From Chitinophaga agrisoli (GTDB lineage Bacteria; Bacteroidota; Bacteroidia; Chitinophagales; Chitinophagaceae): DNA of 64,000 bases. Below, one piece after another: positions 23,266-31,547 of the stretch (position 1 is the first letter of the stretch; every line of letters starts with the position of its first letter). The notes beneath the pieces were generated by a model. The model was given only the letters and a program-made list of their open reading frames with translations, made no database searches and was not told the DNA's origin. A program made the position numbers and the translations under genes. The stretch spans positions 364,481 to 428,480 of the forward strand of contig NZ_VUOC01000002.1 of NCBI RefSeq assembly GCF_008386695.1, given 5' to 3'.

Positions 23266-24996
23266 ATGAGAGTCCTCTCCGTAAATGTATCTATGCCCCT
23301 TGAGATCGAGTGGAAAGGCCAACTGGTAAAAACCTCCATCTTTAAATCCCCGGTAGCTGGAAAAGTAATAGTAAGGCGGTTAAACCTGGAAGGCGATCTG
23401 CAATCCGATCAGCTGGCCCATGGCGGAGAGCATAGGGCGTTGATGGTATATCAGAAAGAATCCTACGAGTACTGGCGCACAAAGCTTCAGCGGGAAGACC
23501 TGCATTATGGCCAATTTGGCGAGAACCTGACGGTAGAAGGACTGGCGGATGCAGATGTTTGTATTGGCGACCGGTACAAAATAGGTACCGCTATTTTTGA
23601 AGTAACGCAGCCCAGGGTCACCTGTTATAAAGTGGGCATCAGCCTGGGCGTACCGGAGATGCCTGCGTTATTAGTCTCCAATAAACGGCCAGGCTTCTAT
23701 TTTAGGGTGATCCAGGAAGGCGAGCTGACCGCCGGCGACGAGATCTACAAAATTGCCGATGGGCCTGAAGGCATGAGTGTAGCGGAGATCGATGCCTTGC
23801 TTTATTCCTCTCAGCATCCCGCTGATAAACTCTCCCGCGCCTTAAAGATACCCGCCCTTAGCAATGGCTGGCAGTTATCATTCAGGGAGCTGGCTGCCGC
23901 CGTGGACCAGGGCGCTACCGGCAACGCCGGGCTGACGGGGGCTTTCCCGCCACCCGCATGGAAAGGCTTCCGGGAACTAAGGGTCAGGCAGATAAAACAA
24001 GAAAGCGCGGATGTACGGAGCTTTGTGCTCGAGGCTGCTGACGGCGCTGCATTGCCTGGCTTTCTACCTGGCCAGCATGTTACGGTGCGGATAACGGTGG
24101 GGCCTGATAAGCCCAAAATCCTCCGGACCTATTCCCTCTGCGGCCCGCCGGATGACGGCTATTATCATATTGCGGTGAAACTTGAAGAAGGCCCGGGCAG
24201 TATTTATCTTCATCAGCACCTGCAGGTGGGCGATATACTGGAAGTCAGCGCACCCAGGGGCTCCTTTACCCTGGCAGCCAATAATGATCCGGTGATCCTG
24301 CTGAGCGCCGGTGTGGGCATAACGCCCTTACTTGGTATGCTGTATGCGCTTGCCAGGAAACCGGACGGACGGGAGGTGTGGTGGATCCATTCTGCCAGGG
24401 ATAGCGCCCATCATTCCTTCGCCCATGAGATAAAGGAACTGTCTGTTAGCTTGCCCGGATTGCATGCGGTTACCCTTTACAGCCGTCCGTTGGATATGGA
24501 TAAGGCCGGCGGCCACTACGATTATGCCGGGCATTTAAATACCGATATACTCCGTGGCCTGCATATCCCGGCAACAAGTAACTGTTATTTGTGCGGACCT
24601 GACAGCTATCTTACCGCCACCACAGCAGCATTAACAGCAATAGGTATTGCCCCGGAAAGGATCTATAAAGAATTATTTGACAACATTGTAAGCCCAGGGA
24701 GTGCTAAAGCGCCCCATAAGCCTATAGGCGCCGAAGGGAACGGGCCCTTGGTAACATTTACCAAAAGCAAAATATCATTCGCGTGGGATAACCGGTTCAA
24801 TAACCTGCTGGAGGCTGCGGAAGCCTGCGATGTGCAGGCGCGCTGGTCTTGCCGCACCGGCGTTTGCCATAGATGTGAAAGCGCATTGTTAGATGGGCAG
24901 GTGTCTTATTCACCAGAGCCGCTGGATGCCCCTGCGGACGGTAATGTATTGATCTGCTGCGCCCGGCCGGAAACGGACGTGAGTATTGATCTGTAG
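23266..24996 (+). CDS. MOSC domain / flavin reductase / [2Fe-2S] ferredoxin fusion protein (YiiM-like)
   Basis: 576 residues. Residues 1-165 are a YiiM-type MOSC domain (HGGEHRALMVYQKESYEYW, GQFGENLTVEG, TQPRVTCYKVG). A short 3-alpha linker domain follows. Residues 235-470 form an FAD/NAD(P)H reductase of the ferredoxin-NADP type (LPGQHVTVRI, LRTYSLCGPP, ILLSAGVGITPLLGML, CYLCGPDSYL). Residues 490-576 are a plant-type [2Fe-2S] domain with Cys529-x4-Cys534-x2-Cys537 and a fourth ligand at Cys564 or Cys565. MOSC domains bind molybdenum cofactor or handle sulfur; related fusions reduce N-hydroxylated compounds or take part in redox detoxification. The exact substrate cannot be told. No signal peptide, so cytoplasmic. 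The small DUF3606 gene follows after 53 bp and may be co-transcribed. Confidence 0.9.
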   Translation: MRVLSVNVSMPLEIEWKGQLVKTSIFKSPVAGKVIVRRLNLEGDLQSDQLAHGGEHRALMVYQKESYEYWRTKLQREDLHYGQFGENLTVEGLADADVCIGDRYKIGTAIFEVTQPRVTCYKVGISLGVPEMPALLVSNKRPGFYFRVIQEGELTAGDEIYKIADGPEGMSVAEIDALLYSSQHPADKLSRALKIPALSNGWQLSFRELAAAVDQGATGNAGLTGAFPPPAWKGFRELRVRQIKQESADVRSFVLEAADGAALPGFLPGQHVTVRITVGPDKPKILRTYSLCGPPDDGYYHIAVKLEEGPGSIYLHQHLQVGDILEVSAPRGSFTLAANNDPVILLSAGVGITPLLGMLYALARKPDGREVWWIHSARDSAHHSFAHEIKELSVSLPGLHAVTLYSRPLDMDKAGGHYDYAGHLNTDILRGLHIPATSNCYLCGPDSYLTATTAALTAIGIAPERIYKELFDNIVSPGSAKAPHKPIGAEGNGPLVTFTKSKISFAWDNRFNNLLEAAEACDVQARWSCRTGVCHRCESALLDGQVSYSPEPLDAPADGNVLICCARPETDVSIDL

Positions 24997-25049
24997 AGCC
25001 TGGCTACAGGTCTGGCATGCTTTTACGTGCAAAAAATAAAACCTTTGTT

Positions 25050-25235
25050 ATGGCAGACAATAAACAAAACACCGGAAAGCAGGATGATATAAGAGTAGAC
25101 GCTAATGATCCCAGCGAAGTAGAATATCTGCACCAGCAGTTCCCCGATAAAAGTCATGAGCAGATAAAGGAAGCTATTGCCAAAGCGGGCCCTATGAGGA
25201 CCGCTATTGTCGAATACCTGCAAAAGAACAAGTAG
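25050..25235 (+). CDS. DUF3606-domain small protein
   Basis: 61 residues from ATG 25050; a longer reading from 25017 adds 11 basic residues and is less likely. The core VDANDPSEVEYLHQQFP followed by EQIKEAIAKAG and AIVEYLQKNK matches DUF3606, a helical domain of about 55 residues common in Proteobacteria and Bacteroidota and resembling a small three-helix bundle. The function is unknown. It sits 53 bp after the MOSC fusion gene and 40 bp before the MmgE/PrpD gene, on the same strand. Confidence 0.8.
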   Translation: MADNKQNTGKQDDIRVDANDPSEVEYLHQQFPDKSHEQIKEAIAKAGPMRTAIVEYLQKNK

Positions 25236-25275
25236 GATATTAAAGGCATGTGAATGTTTTAACGCCTGGTAAATT

Positions 25276-26685
25276 ATGGAACAGCTACAGAATTTTAAGA
25301 TCGCGCAATTTGCGCACCGTATTCAATATAAAGACCTAAACGAAAATATTACCGACCAACTCAAGCGCCATCTGCTTGATTCCCTGGCCTCACTATTCCA
25401 TGCTACGCAAAGGCCAGCCATCCATAAGCTGGTAAAACAATTACAGCTGCTGGGAGAAGGAGGGCATTGTAATGTGCCTTTAGTGGAGCGCCTGCCGATG
25501 GACAGGGCCGCTCAACTCTATACCGCATTGATCCGGTACCCGGATTTCATGGACAACTATCTTGGTAAAGACTCTACCTGTCATCCGTGCGATAATATAG
25601 GCAGCCTGCTTGCCGCCAGTCAATACCGGCCCACATCCGGCAAAGATTTCCTGCGGTCGATGGCCATTAGTTATCAGCTCCAATGCAGGCTGATAGAAGA
25701 GATACCTGTAATGACGGAGGGGATTGACCATACGCTGTTGCTCTCCTACTCTATCGTAGCAGGCATTGCACAGCTGCTGGAGCTTACCATAGAACAAACA
25801 GCACATGCCCTGGCCATAGCCGGCTGTTCTATTTCTCCCCTGGCCACCAGCCGCGCATCCTACACTTATGAATGGAAAGGTTTTGCCTCCTCGCTCGACG
25901 CGCTGACCTGTATTAATATTGCCCTATTGGCTAAACAAGGCATGACGGGGCCATTAGCCCTGTTTGAAGGACCGAAGGGGTTTAAGGAGATATTTAATAT
26001 GAAACTGGACTATGATTGGGAGCATGAAAACCTTTCATTGATCCCCCGGTGCATATTAAAAAAATACAATGCAGAAGTACATAGCCAGGCGGTCCTGGAA
26101 GCTATCTATCAACTGCAACAGGACCATAGCATCCGGGTAGACGCTATAAAGAAAATAGACATCACCACATTCCTAACCAGCTATAACATTATCGGATCCG
26201 GTTCTTATGGTGATCGCCAGAAGGTAGCGTCCAAGGAACAGGCCGATCATAGCCTGTTTTACCTGGCAGCCGTATTATTATTGGATGGCGAGATCTATCC
26301 CTCACAATTTGAGCCGGACAGGATAAACCGCCCCGATGTACAGCAATTACTCCAAAAAGTGGAGGTGCGGACCGGCCTGCCTGTGCATAAACCTATGAAA
26401 CTTGTAGAGACCATTGACCCCTACACCGCCCGGTATCCCGAAAAAATGCGCAGCAAAGTGGAGATCACTTTTGAAGATGGCCGCCAGATCGTTCAGGAGC
26501 AGGAAGATTATCCCGGCTTCTATACCCGGCCCATGGACTGGCAGCAGGTAGTAAAAAAATTTCATAAACTAACCGCAGACGCCATCAGCGAGAAGCGGCG
26601 TCAACAGGTGCTGGCTGTGGTGCAAGATCTGGAGAACAGGGAGATGACAGACCTCCTGCAACTGGTCAATAACCCGGATCACTGA
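25276..26685 (+). CDS. MmgE/PrpD-family protein (2-methylcitrate dehydratase-like)
   Basis: 469 residues, cytoplasmic. It opens with a helical region ending KRHLLDSLASLFHA, followed by AAQLYTALIRYPDFMDNYLG and HPCDNIGSLLAASQ, which match the MmgE/PrpD substrate-pocket segment (normally LDFDD..., here YPDFMDNYLG). Later motifs are GIDHTLLLSYSIVAG, KGFASSLDALTCINIALLA and KKYNAEVHSQAVLEAI. Family members dehydrate 2-methylcitrate or isomerise related acids such as itaconate. No prpB or prpC homologue is nearby, so a role in propionate breakdown is not supported by context and the substrate is open. Confidence 0.88.
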   Translation: MEQLQNFKIAQFAHRIQYKDLNENITDQLKRHLLDSLASLFHATQRPAIHKLVKQLQLLGEGGHCNVPLVERLPMDRAAQLYTALIRYPDFMDNYLGKDSTCHPCDNIGSLLAASQYRPTSGKDFLRSMAISYQLQCRLIEEIPVMTEGIDHTLLLSYSIVAGIAQLLELTIEQTAHALAIAGCSISPLATSRASYTYEWKGFASSLDALTCINIALLAKQGMTGPLALFEGPKGFKEIFNMKLDYDWEHENLSLIPRCILKKYNAEVHSQAVLEAIYQLQQDHSIRVDAIKKIDITTFLTSYNIIGSGSYGDRQKVASKEQADHSLFYLAAVLLLDGEIYPSQFEPDRINRPDVQQLLQKVEVRTGLPVHKPMKLVETIDPYTARYPEKMRSKVEITFEDGRQIVQEQEDYPGFYTRPMDWQQVVKKFHKLTADAISEKRRQQVLAVVQDLENREMTDLLQLVNNPDH

Positions 26686-26736
26686 CCTGCGTACCGAAAA
26701 CGGTGCGTTGTTTGTAATAATATCTAAAAAATTGTT

Positions 26737-27201
26737 ATGAAACAGCGTACACCAAATAAGCTATCGGCCGTATTTGACAGGTTCTCCTGCAAAGTTACCA
26801 AGGCCACCGGATCATCCTGGGCATTCCTGATAGCATTGTTAGTGATCATCATCTGGGGCATCTCCGGACCGATATTCAAATTCTCCGATACCTGGCAACT
26901 CGTCATCAATACCGGCACAACCATTATTACCTTTTTAATGGTGTTTATCATACAGCAGTCCCAAAACAAGGATACGGTAGCCATTCATTTGAAACTAAAC
27001 GAGATAATAGCCGCCAACCGCGCCGCCAGCAACCGCATGATCGACGTAGAAGACCTAACGGCGGATGAATTAGCTATTGTGAAGAAGTATTATGTAAAGT
27101 TATCTGAGCTGGCAGAGAAAGAAAAAGGCATACATAAGACCCATTCCATAGACGAAGCGCTTGCAAATCATAATGTGAAGATGCATAACTCGAATACGTA
27201 A
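26737..27201 (+). CDS. Low-affinity iron permease-like membrane protein
   Basis: 154 residues with two membrane helices (WAFLIALLVIIIWGISGPIF and LVINTGTTIITFLMVFIIQQ). The segment FIIQQSQNKDTVAIHLKLNE, then EIIAANRAASN, is diagnostic of the bacterial Fet4-type low-affinity iron permease family. The C-terminal part is a cytoplasmic helical region. Bacterial members are far shorter than fungal Fet4, and iron transport has rarely been shown for them. It lies 51 bp after the MmgE/PrpD gene. Confidence 0.85.
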   Translation: MKQRTPNKLSAVFDRFSCKVTKATGSSWAFLIALLVIIIWGISGPIFKFSDTWQLVINTGTTIITFLMVFIIQQSQNKDTVAIHLKLNEIIAANRAASNRMIDVEDLTADELAIVKKYYVKLSELAEKEKGIHKTHSIDEALANHNVKMHNSNT

Positions 27202-27280
27202 CAAACAAGGAACCCTAAATTTTCGCTCCTCAAATTGTCTTATCCGGGAACAATTGTGCCTGGTTCAAGGCTTAGCTGGT

Positions 27281-27310
27281 TTGCCCGGAACACCCCCCAG
27301 TATACCTTTG
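27281..27310 (+). promoter_or_regulatory. Promoter of the alpha/beta hydrolase gene, Bacteroidota consensus
   Basis: TTG (27281-27283), exactly 19 bp, then TACCTTTG (27303-27310), an exact fit to TTG-N19-TAnnTTTG. Initiation is expected near 27317, about 54 bp before the start codon. Confidence 0.7.
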
Positions 27311-27370
27311 TTGTGTAATGAGCGCAATTGAGCAGCAAGAAAATATCCAACTAATTAATTTCAAACTATT

Positions 27371-28399
27371 ATGAAAAAGAGCACATACTTCAGCCGCCGT
27401 TTTTTAGGCGCAGCCTTTGTCTTCGCAGCATTGCAATTCTCCACTGTGTATAGGGCAACAGCACAACAGCAGCCAACTGCTGACGCCAGCGCCGCATCAT
27501 TTGACCACATTAAACAGATCAAGGCCGGTCTGCTTGACGTAGGTTATGCAGAAGCGGGACCCGCAGATGGCGCTCCTGTTATCCTGCTCCATGGCTGGCC
27601 ATATGATATCTATAGCTATAAAGACGTATCTGGTATACTGGCTGCTAAAGGCTACCGGGTACTGATCCCTTATTTGCGCGGCTACGGTAGTACCCGTTTC
27701 CTTTCTGCAGCTACACCCCGTAACGGGCAACAGTCAGTGATAGCCGCAGATATTATCGCCTTTATGGATGCGCTAAAGATCAAAACTGCGGTAGTAGGCG
27801 GATTTGACTGGGGCGCCCGTACGGCGGATATTATGGCAGTATTGTGGCCGGAGCGCGTAAAAGGATTGGTATCTGTAAGCGGTTACCTGATCGGCAGCCA
27901 ACAGGCCAATAAAGCGCCATTGCCGCCCAAAGCGGAGCTCTCCTGGTGGTATCAGTTCTACTTTGCCACAGAACGCGGTCAGGCTGGATATGCCGCCAAC
28001 ACCCGTGATTTTAACAGACTGATCTGGCAAACAGCTTCCCCGCAGTGGCATTTCAGCGACGCTACTTACAATCAATCCGCCGCCTCATTTGACAACCCGG
28101 ACCATGTACAGATCGTCATTGACAATTACCGGTGGAGGCTGGGTTTGACCAGAGGAGAAGCAAAATATGATGACCTGGAAAAGAAACTGGCTACTGCGCC
28201 TGCCATCACGGTGCCTACAGTGACCCTTGAAGGGGAAGCCAATGGCGCTCCTCATCCGGCCCCTTCCGCATATGCCGGTAAGTTTACAGGTAAGTACGCC
28301 CATCATACCATCACAGGCGCCGTAGGTCATAACCTGCCCCAGGAAGCGCCGCAGGCGTTTGCAGATGCAATTATCGAGGTGAGCAATTTCACCAATTGA
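27371..28399 (+). CDS. Secreted alpha/beta hydrolase with aspartate nucleophile (epoxide hydrolase/dehalogenase-like)
   Basis: 342 residues with a signal peptide (FLGAAFVFAALQFSTVYRAT, then AQ). The oxyanion-hole motif HGWP is at 74-77. The nucleophile elbow reads GGFDWGA with Asp146 in place of serine, as in epoxide hydrolases and haloacetate/haloalkane dehalogenases. RGYGST follows the usual epoxide-hydrolase position. The catalytic histidine is probably His320 in GAVGHNLPQEAPQAF. The nucleophile type excludes a simple serine esterase. The substrate is unknown; periplasmic location is inferred from the signal. It has its own consensus promoter, and the SDR gene follows after 61 bp and probably shares the transcript up to the terminator at 29375. 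Confidence 0.88.
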   Translation: MKKSTYFSRRFLGAAFVFAALQFSTVYRATAQQQPTADASAASFDHIKQIKAGLLDVGYAEAGPADGAPVILLHGWPYDIYSYKDVSGILAAKGYRVLIPYLRGYGSTRFLSAATPRNGQQSVIAADIIAFMDALKIKTAVVGGFDWGARTADIMAVLWPERVKGLVSVSGYLIGSQQANKAPLPPKAELSWWYQFYFATERGQAGYAANTRDFNRLIWQTASPQWHFSDATYNQSAASFDNPDHVQIVIDNYRWRLGLTRGEAKYDDLEKKLATAPAITVPTVTLEGEANGAPHPAPSAYAGKFTGKYAHHTITGAVGHNLPQEAPQAFADAIIEVSNFTN

Positions 28400-28460
28400 C
28401 GAGGCTGTACAGCGCGCCCATTGGCACAATAATCGTGATCTCCATTATAAATCATGCATT

Positions 28461-29363
28461 ATGGAAACTAAAACCAGCAACAGCAATACCACCGTACAAA
28501 ACCCGGTAACACAATACCCGCAGCCTCCATATCCGCGACAGGAACAAGAGATGCCCGGTACGGAGCAGCGGATGAACCCAAAGCCGGACCATGGAGAAAC
28601 GACCTATAAGGGCAATGGGAAGTTAAGCGGCCGCAAGGCGATCATTACCGGGGGCGATTCAGGCATAGGTAAAGCCGTAGCCATCGCATTTGCCCGTGAA
28701 GGCGCAGACGTGCTTATCTCCTACTTAAATGAAGAGGAAGATGCAAAGGATACGGAGAAATATATAACAGCGGCAGGCAGCAAGGCGGTGCTTGTGCCGG
28801 GGGATATCAGCAACGAAGCACATTGCAAGCAGATCGTGGAGCGCGCAGTACAGGAGTTTGGCAAGATAGATATACTGGTGAACAATGCCGCCTACCAGAT
28901 GGCGCATGAGTCACTGCAGGATATTACCAGCGAAGAATGGGACTATACTTTTAAAACAAACATCTACGCCATGTTCTATCTCTGCAAGGCCGCAGAACCG
29001 CATATGGAGCCTGGCAGCACCGTTGTCAATACAACGTCTGTAAATGCGTATACGCCCAAGCCAACCCTGATACCCTATACCGCTACCAAAGCCGCTATAC
29101 AGAATTTTACTTCTACAATGGCCCAGCTTTGGGCAGAAAAGGGAATACGTGTTAACTGTGTGGCGCCCGGCCCTGTGTGGACGCCGCTTATCCCGGGCAG
29201 TTTCTCCGCAGAACAGGTAGAACAATTTGGGGCAAACACACCCATGAAACGGGCTGCACAGCCCGCCGAAATGGCGCCTATCTATGTATTACTGGCTTCC
29301 CCGGATTCCAGCTACATGTCTGGCGCTACGGTACAGGCAACTGGTGGAACACCAACGATATAG
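28461..29363 (+). CDS. Short-chain dehydrogenase/reductase (YhdG/YtbE-like general stress SDR)
   Basis: 300 residues. The glutamine/proline-rich leader (residues 1-45, YPQPPYPRQEQEMPGTEQRM) is typical of the subfamily of stress-associated SDRs. The Rossmann motif TGGDSGIG (63-70), NNAA (141-144) and the catalytic Ser193, Tyr206 and Lys210 (PYTATKAA) are intact. The end GATVQATGGTP is usual for the family. It is an NAD(P)H-dependent oxidoreductase of unknown substrate; homologues rise under general or oxidative stress, which agrees with the catalases on either side. A long terminator hairpin follows 12 bp after the stop. Confidence 0.93.
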   Translation: METKTSNSNTTVQNPVTQYPQPPYPRQEQEMPGTEQRMNPKPDHGETTYKGNGKLSGRKAIITGGDSGIGKAVAIAFAREGADVLISYLNEEEDAKDTEKYITAAGSKAVLVPGDISNEAHCKQIVERAVQEFGKIDILVNNAAYQMAHESLQDITSEEWDYTFKTNIYAMFYLCKAAEPHMEPGSTVVNTTSVNAYTPKPTLIPYTATKAAIQNFTSTMAQLWAEKGIRVNCVAPGPVWTPLIPGSFSAEQVEQFGANTPMKRAAQPAEMAPIYVLLASPDSSYMSGATVQATGGTPTI

Positions 29364-29374
29364 GCTGATCCTAT

Positions 29375-29415
29375 AAAAAAGGAGCAGCTGCTTTCTAAGC
29401 AGCTGCTCCTTTTTT
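29375..29415. terminator. Bidirectional terminator between the SDR and DsbA-like genes
   Basis: Perfect 19-bp stem AAAAAAGGAGCAGCTGCTT/AAGCAGCTGCTCCTTTTTT with a 3-nt loop; the palindrome continues four more base pairs outward (CTAT/ATAG). It serves the convergent genes ending at 29363 and 29439. Confidence 0.95.
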
Positions 29416-29438
29416 ATAGTAAAGACAGACCCATTCTC

Positions 29439-30149
29439 TTACGGTTCATTGCAGACCAACGCCGCTACACTCTCCAGTAATGCATTATACGGACGGTAGC
29501 CGGTTAACAGCAGTTTCTTATGGTTACTGGAATAGCTGATAAGCAAGGATGGGAAACGTTTAATATTACGCAGGCGTACCTCTTCCAGATCTTGCTTAAA
29601 GGCCGCGATTGACCGGGGATCAGACAACTGCTCCTCAAATAATCCGGCATCAAAACGGGGATCCTCCATAGCCAGCTCTTTTGCGACCATCAGCAGCGCT
29701 TCCTTTTTTGCGATATTGAGCCCAGCTGTCATCACCGCCATCCGTAGTTTCTTGAGATAAGCGTCCGCGGCGACGGCAGACTGCAGGGCCGCGCTCTTAA
29801 CTGCCACGCAGGCCGGATACGACGAAGCAGGCGGATCCTTAAACCAGATCTTATCATCTATCACTGCTCCGGTGACCTGCTTGGTCTCCAGCCATACGGG
29901 GCCCATCTGTAACGGTTTGCTTACCGCACGCACCGTGTCATGATAGGTATCCCATTCCGGCAGCATACCACCCATGCAGTAACGCCACTGTACCTTTCCG
30001 TCAAATTCCAGCAGCAACTGGTCCCAGACAGGCTCAAAAGCCCAGCTCCAGCAGCAAAGAGGATCTGTGTAATAAACGATATCCAGCAGTCCTCCGCCTA
30101 AATGCTCCAATATCCTATCTCTTACGTGTAGTTCTGCTTTTATGTCCAT
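29439..30149 (-). CDS. DsbA-family thioredoxin-fold protein
   Basis: 236 residues, no signal peptide. The N-terminal motif IVYYTDPLCCWSWAFEPVWD has a Cys-Cys-Trp arrangement at the place of the CxxC active site, as in the cytoplasmic DsbA-like/FrnE-SpxH group rather than in the periplasmic oxidases. The helical insertion and the cis-proline segment (KRFPSLLI) are present. Cytoplasmic members act in thiol redox balance or as protease adaptors; which applies here is unknown. Its start codon lies inside the manganese catalase gene (35-bp overlap), so the two are translationally coupled and a shared oxidative-stress role is likely. Confidence 0.85.
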   Translation of the reverse strand: MDIKAELHVRDRILEHLGGGLLDIVYYTDPLCCWSWAFEPVWDQLLLEFDGKVQWRYCMGGMLPEWDTYHDTVRAVSKPLQMGPVWLETKQVTGAVIDDKIWFKDPPASSYPACVAVKSAALQSAVAADAYLKKLRMAVMTAGLNIAKKEALLMVAKELAMEDPRFDAGLFEEQLSDPRSIAAFKQDLEEVRLRNIKRFPSLLISYSSNHKKLLLTGYRPYNALLESVAALVCNEP

Positions 30150-31119
30150 TGGTGGAAGTTGTTGGTTCGCTTTCCTTATCTTTTTCTGACTGGCTCCATG
30201 CCTGCTGGCCTATGGGCACCGCCATATTGATCTCAGCGCTGCGCTCCTTGCTCAGGTCTTCGTCCAGCTGCTTAACGCCATCCAATGTACGTTCAGTACC
30301 GGTGGGATTCACATTGAGCAGTCCGTTAGTGGCCAGTACAAATTCAACCGGGTCTTCTACATACTGCCAGCTCTCGCCAAACTGGGTGCTTTCGCCTTCG
30401 TTCCAGGGCCCGCGTACGGAAGCGCCGCTGGACATGTTAAAATAAAGGTTGCTGTAGCGCGGATCGCTTTGCAGCACGCCCGGCGGGAAATTAGGCTGAA
30501 TGGAGTCCAGCGCTGCTTCAAACATCTGGAAATGCGCTACTTCGCGCGTCATCAGGAAGTTCAGCGTTTCCCTTACATACGGATCATCTGTAAACTGCAG
30601 CAGGTACTCGTAGGTGATCTTTGCCCTGGATTCTGCCGCTATATCGGAACGCAGGTCTACGGTCAGGTCGCCATTGCAATCACCGTTAATATACGCGGCG
30701 CTCCAGGGTACGCCCTGGCAGTTGGTATAAGCCGGTCCGCCCCCGCTTGAAACCAGGGTCTGCGGCGCCACCATGGCCTTATGAATGAAGTCTTCCTTCG
30801 CTTTTTTGCCATCCAGCAGCGACATTATCTCAGATTCGTCAGCGGCTTTTTTAAGGTCACCGTTAATGCCTTGCAGTAACATCTGGATGGTAGCGCCTAC
30901 AATCTCCAGATGGCTGAACTCCTCCGTTGCAATATCCATCAGCAGATCGTACTTGTCCGGGAAAGGGCTGCGGGCCCCAAATGCCTGCCCAAAATACCTT
31001 AGTGCGGCTGCCAACTCGCCATTGGCGCCACCAAACTGTTCAAGTAATAAAGTAGCAAATGCAGGGTCTGGTTTACTTACCCTTGCATTAAATTGTAGTT
31101 CTTTAACATGATAAAACAT
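30115..31119 (-). CDS. Manganese (non-haem) catalase
   Basis: 334 residues from ATG 31119 (MFYHVKELQFNARV); a longer frame from 31260 adds 47 residues unlike the family and is rejected. The dimanganese ligands are recognisable: Glu35 (GANGELAAALRYF), the ExxH pair Glu67/His70 (TEEFSHLEIVGA), a later Glu in AESRAKITYEYL and the histidine in TREVAHFQMFEAAL. The C-terminus is a basic, disordered tail (SRTTRKR). The enzyme splits H2O2 in the cytoplasm without haem. The last 35 bp overlap the DsbA-like gene. Confidence 0.96.
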   Translation of the reverse strand: MFYHVKELQFNARVSKPDPAFATLLLEQFGGANGELAAALRYFGQAFGARSPFPDKYDLLMDIATEEFSHLEIVGATIQMLLQGINGDLKKAADESEIMSLLDGKKAKEDFIHKAMVAPQTLVSSGGGPAYTNCQGVPWSAAYINGDCNGDLTVDLRSDIAAESRAKITYEYLLQFTDDPYVRETLNFLMTREVAHFQMFEAALDSIQPNFPPGVLQSDPRYSNLYFNMSSGASVRGPWNEGESTQFGESWQYVEDPVEFVLATNGLLNVNPTGTERTLDGVKQLDEDLSKERSAEINMAVPIGQQAWSQSEKDKESEPTTSTNGHKSRTTRKR

Positions 31120-31343
31120 AACGCTTAATTTACGGGTTGATGGAATAGTTGTGTTTAACTGACGCAAAATGTGTTCCTTTCCTATGGCGTTATGGTAGTT
31201 AAGATGGGAGGGGCTGCAGGGGCGCATTTGCAGCTCTACAAAGTGCGCATTTAAATACATCTTTTGAGGAGGGTGCTGTTAACCGCTCAGCTTTCTTGAT
31301 TAAATCGCTTTCAACCAGGCGTTATATGTGATTTTCAACAAAA

Positions 31344-31529
31344 CTAATGCTGTTTCCTTCTTCGGAGCGCCAGTACAACATAGATGGTAAATCCGATCAG
31401 GAATAATGCTATCGGCATCCACAAGGGCGCCAGTGCCCAAAACCATGACCATGTAATGATGCCGTATATTTTAAGGACAATGAAAGCTGCGGGTACCACC
31501 CAGGAAATAAGGGCAAAAGAACGTTTCAT
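31344..31529 (-). CDS. Small two-helix membrane protein (Tmemb_185A/Fragile-X-F-like)
   Basis: 61 residues, two hydrophobic helices (ISWVVPAAFIVLKIYGII and LAPLWMPIALFLIGFTIYVV) and a basic tail (RRRKQH). The WSWFWALAPLWMPIAL core resembles short bacterial proteins annotated as transmembrane Fragile-X-F proteins. Function unknown. It follows the DUF2652 gene after 18 bp and is probably co-transcribed with it. Confidence 0.65.
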   Translation of the reverse strand: MKRSFALISWVVPAAFIVLKIYGIITWSWFWALAPLWMPIALFLIGFTIYVVLALRRRKQH

Positions 31530-31547
31530 AGGAAAGTAAAGATAATA

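Noticed and set aside
26687-26736. ACCGAAAACGGT palindrome between the MmgE/PrpD and iron-permease genes
   Set aside because: Short (4-bp arms), no T-run, single occurrence; too weak to call an operator or terminator.
31120-31260. Longer start of the manganese catalase (47 extra residues)
   Set aside because: The family begins at MFYHVKELQFNARV; the extension has no similarity to it.
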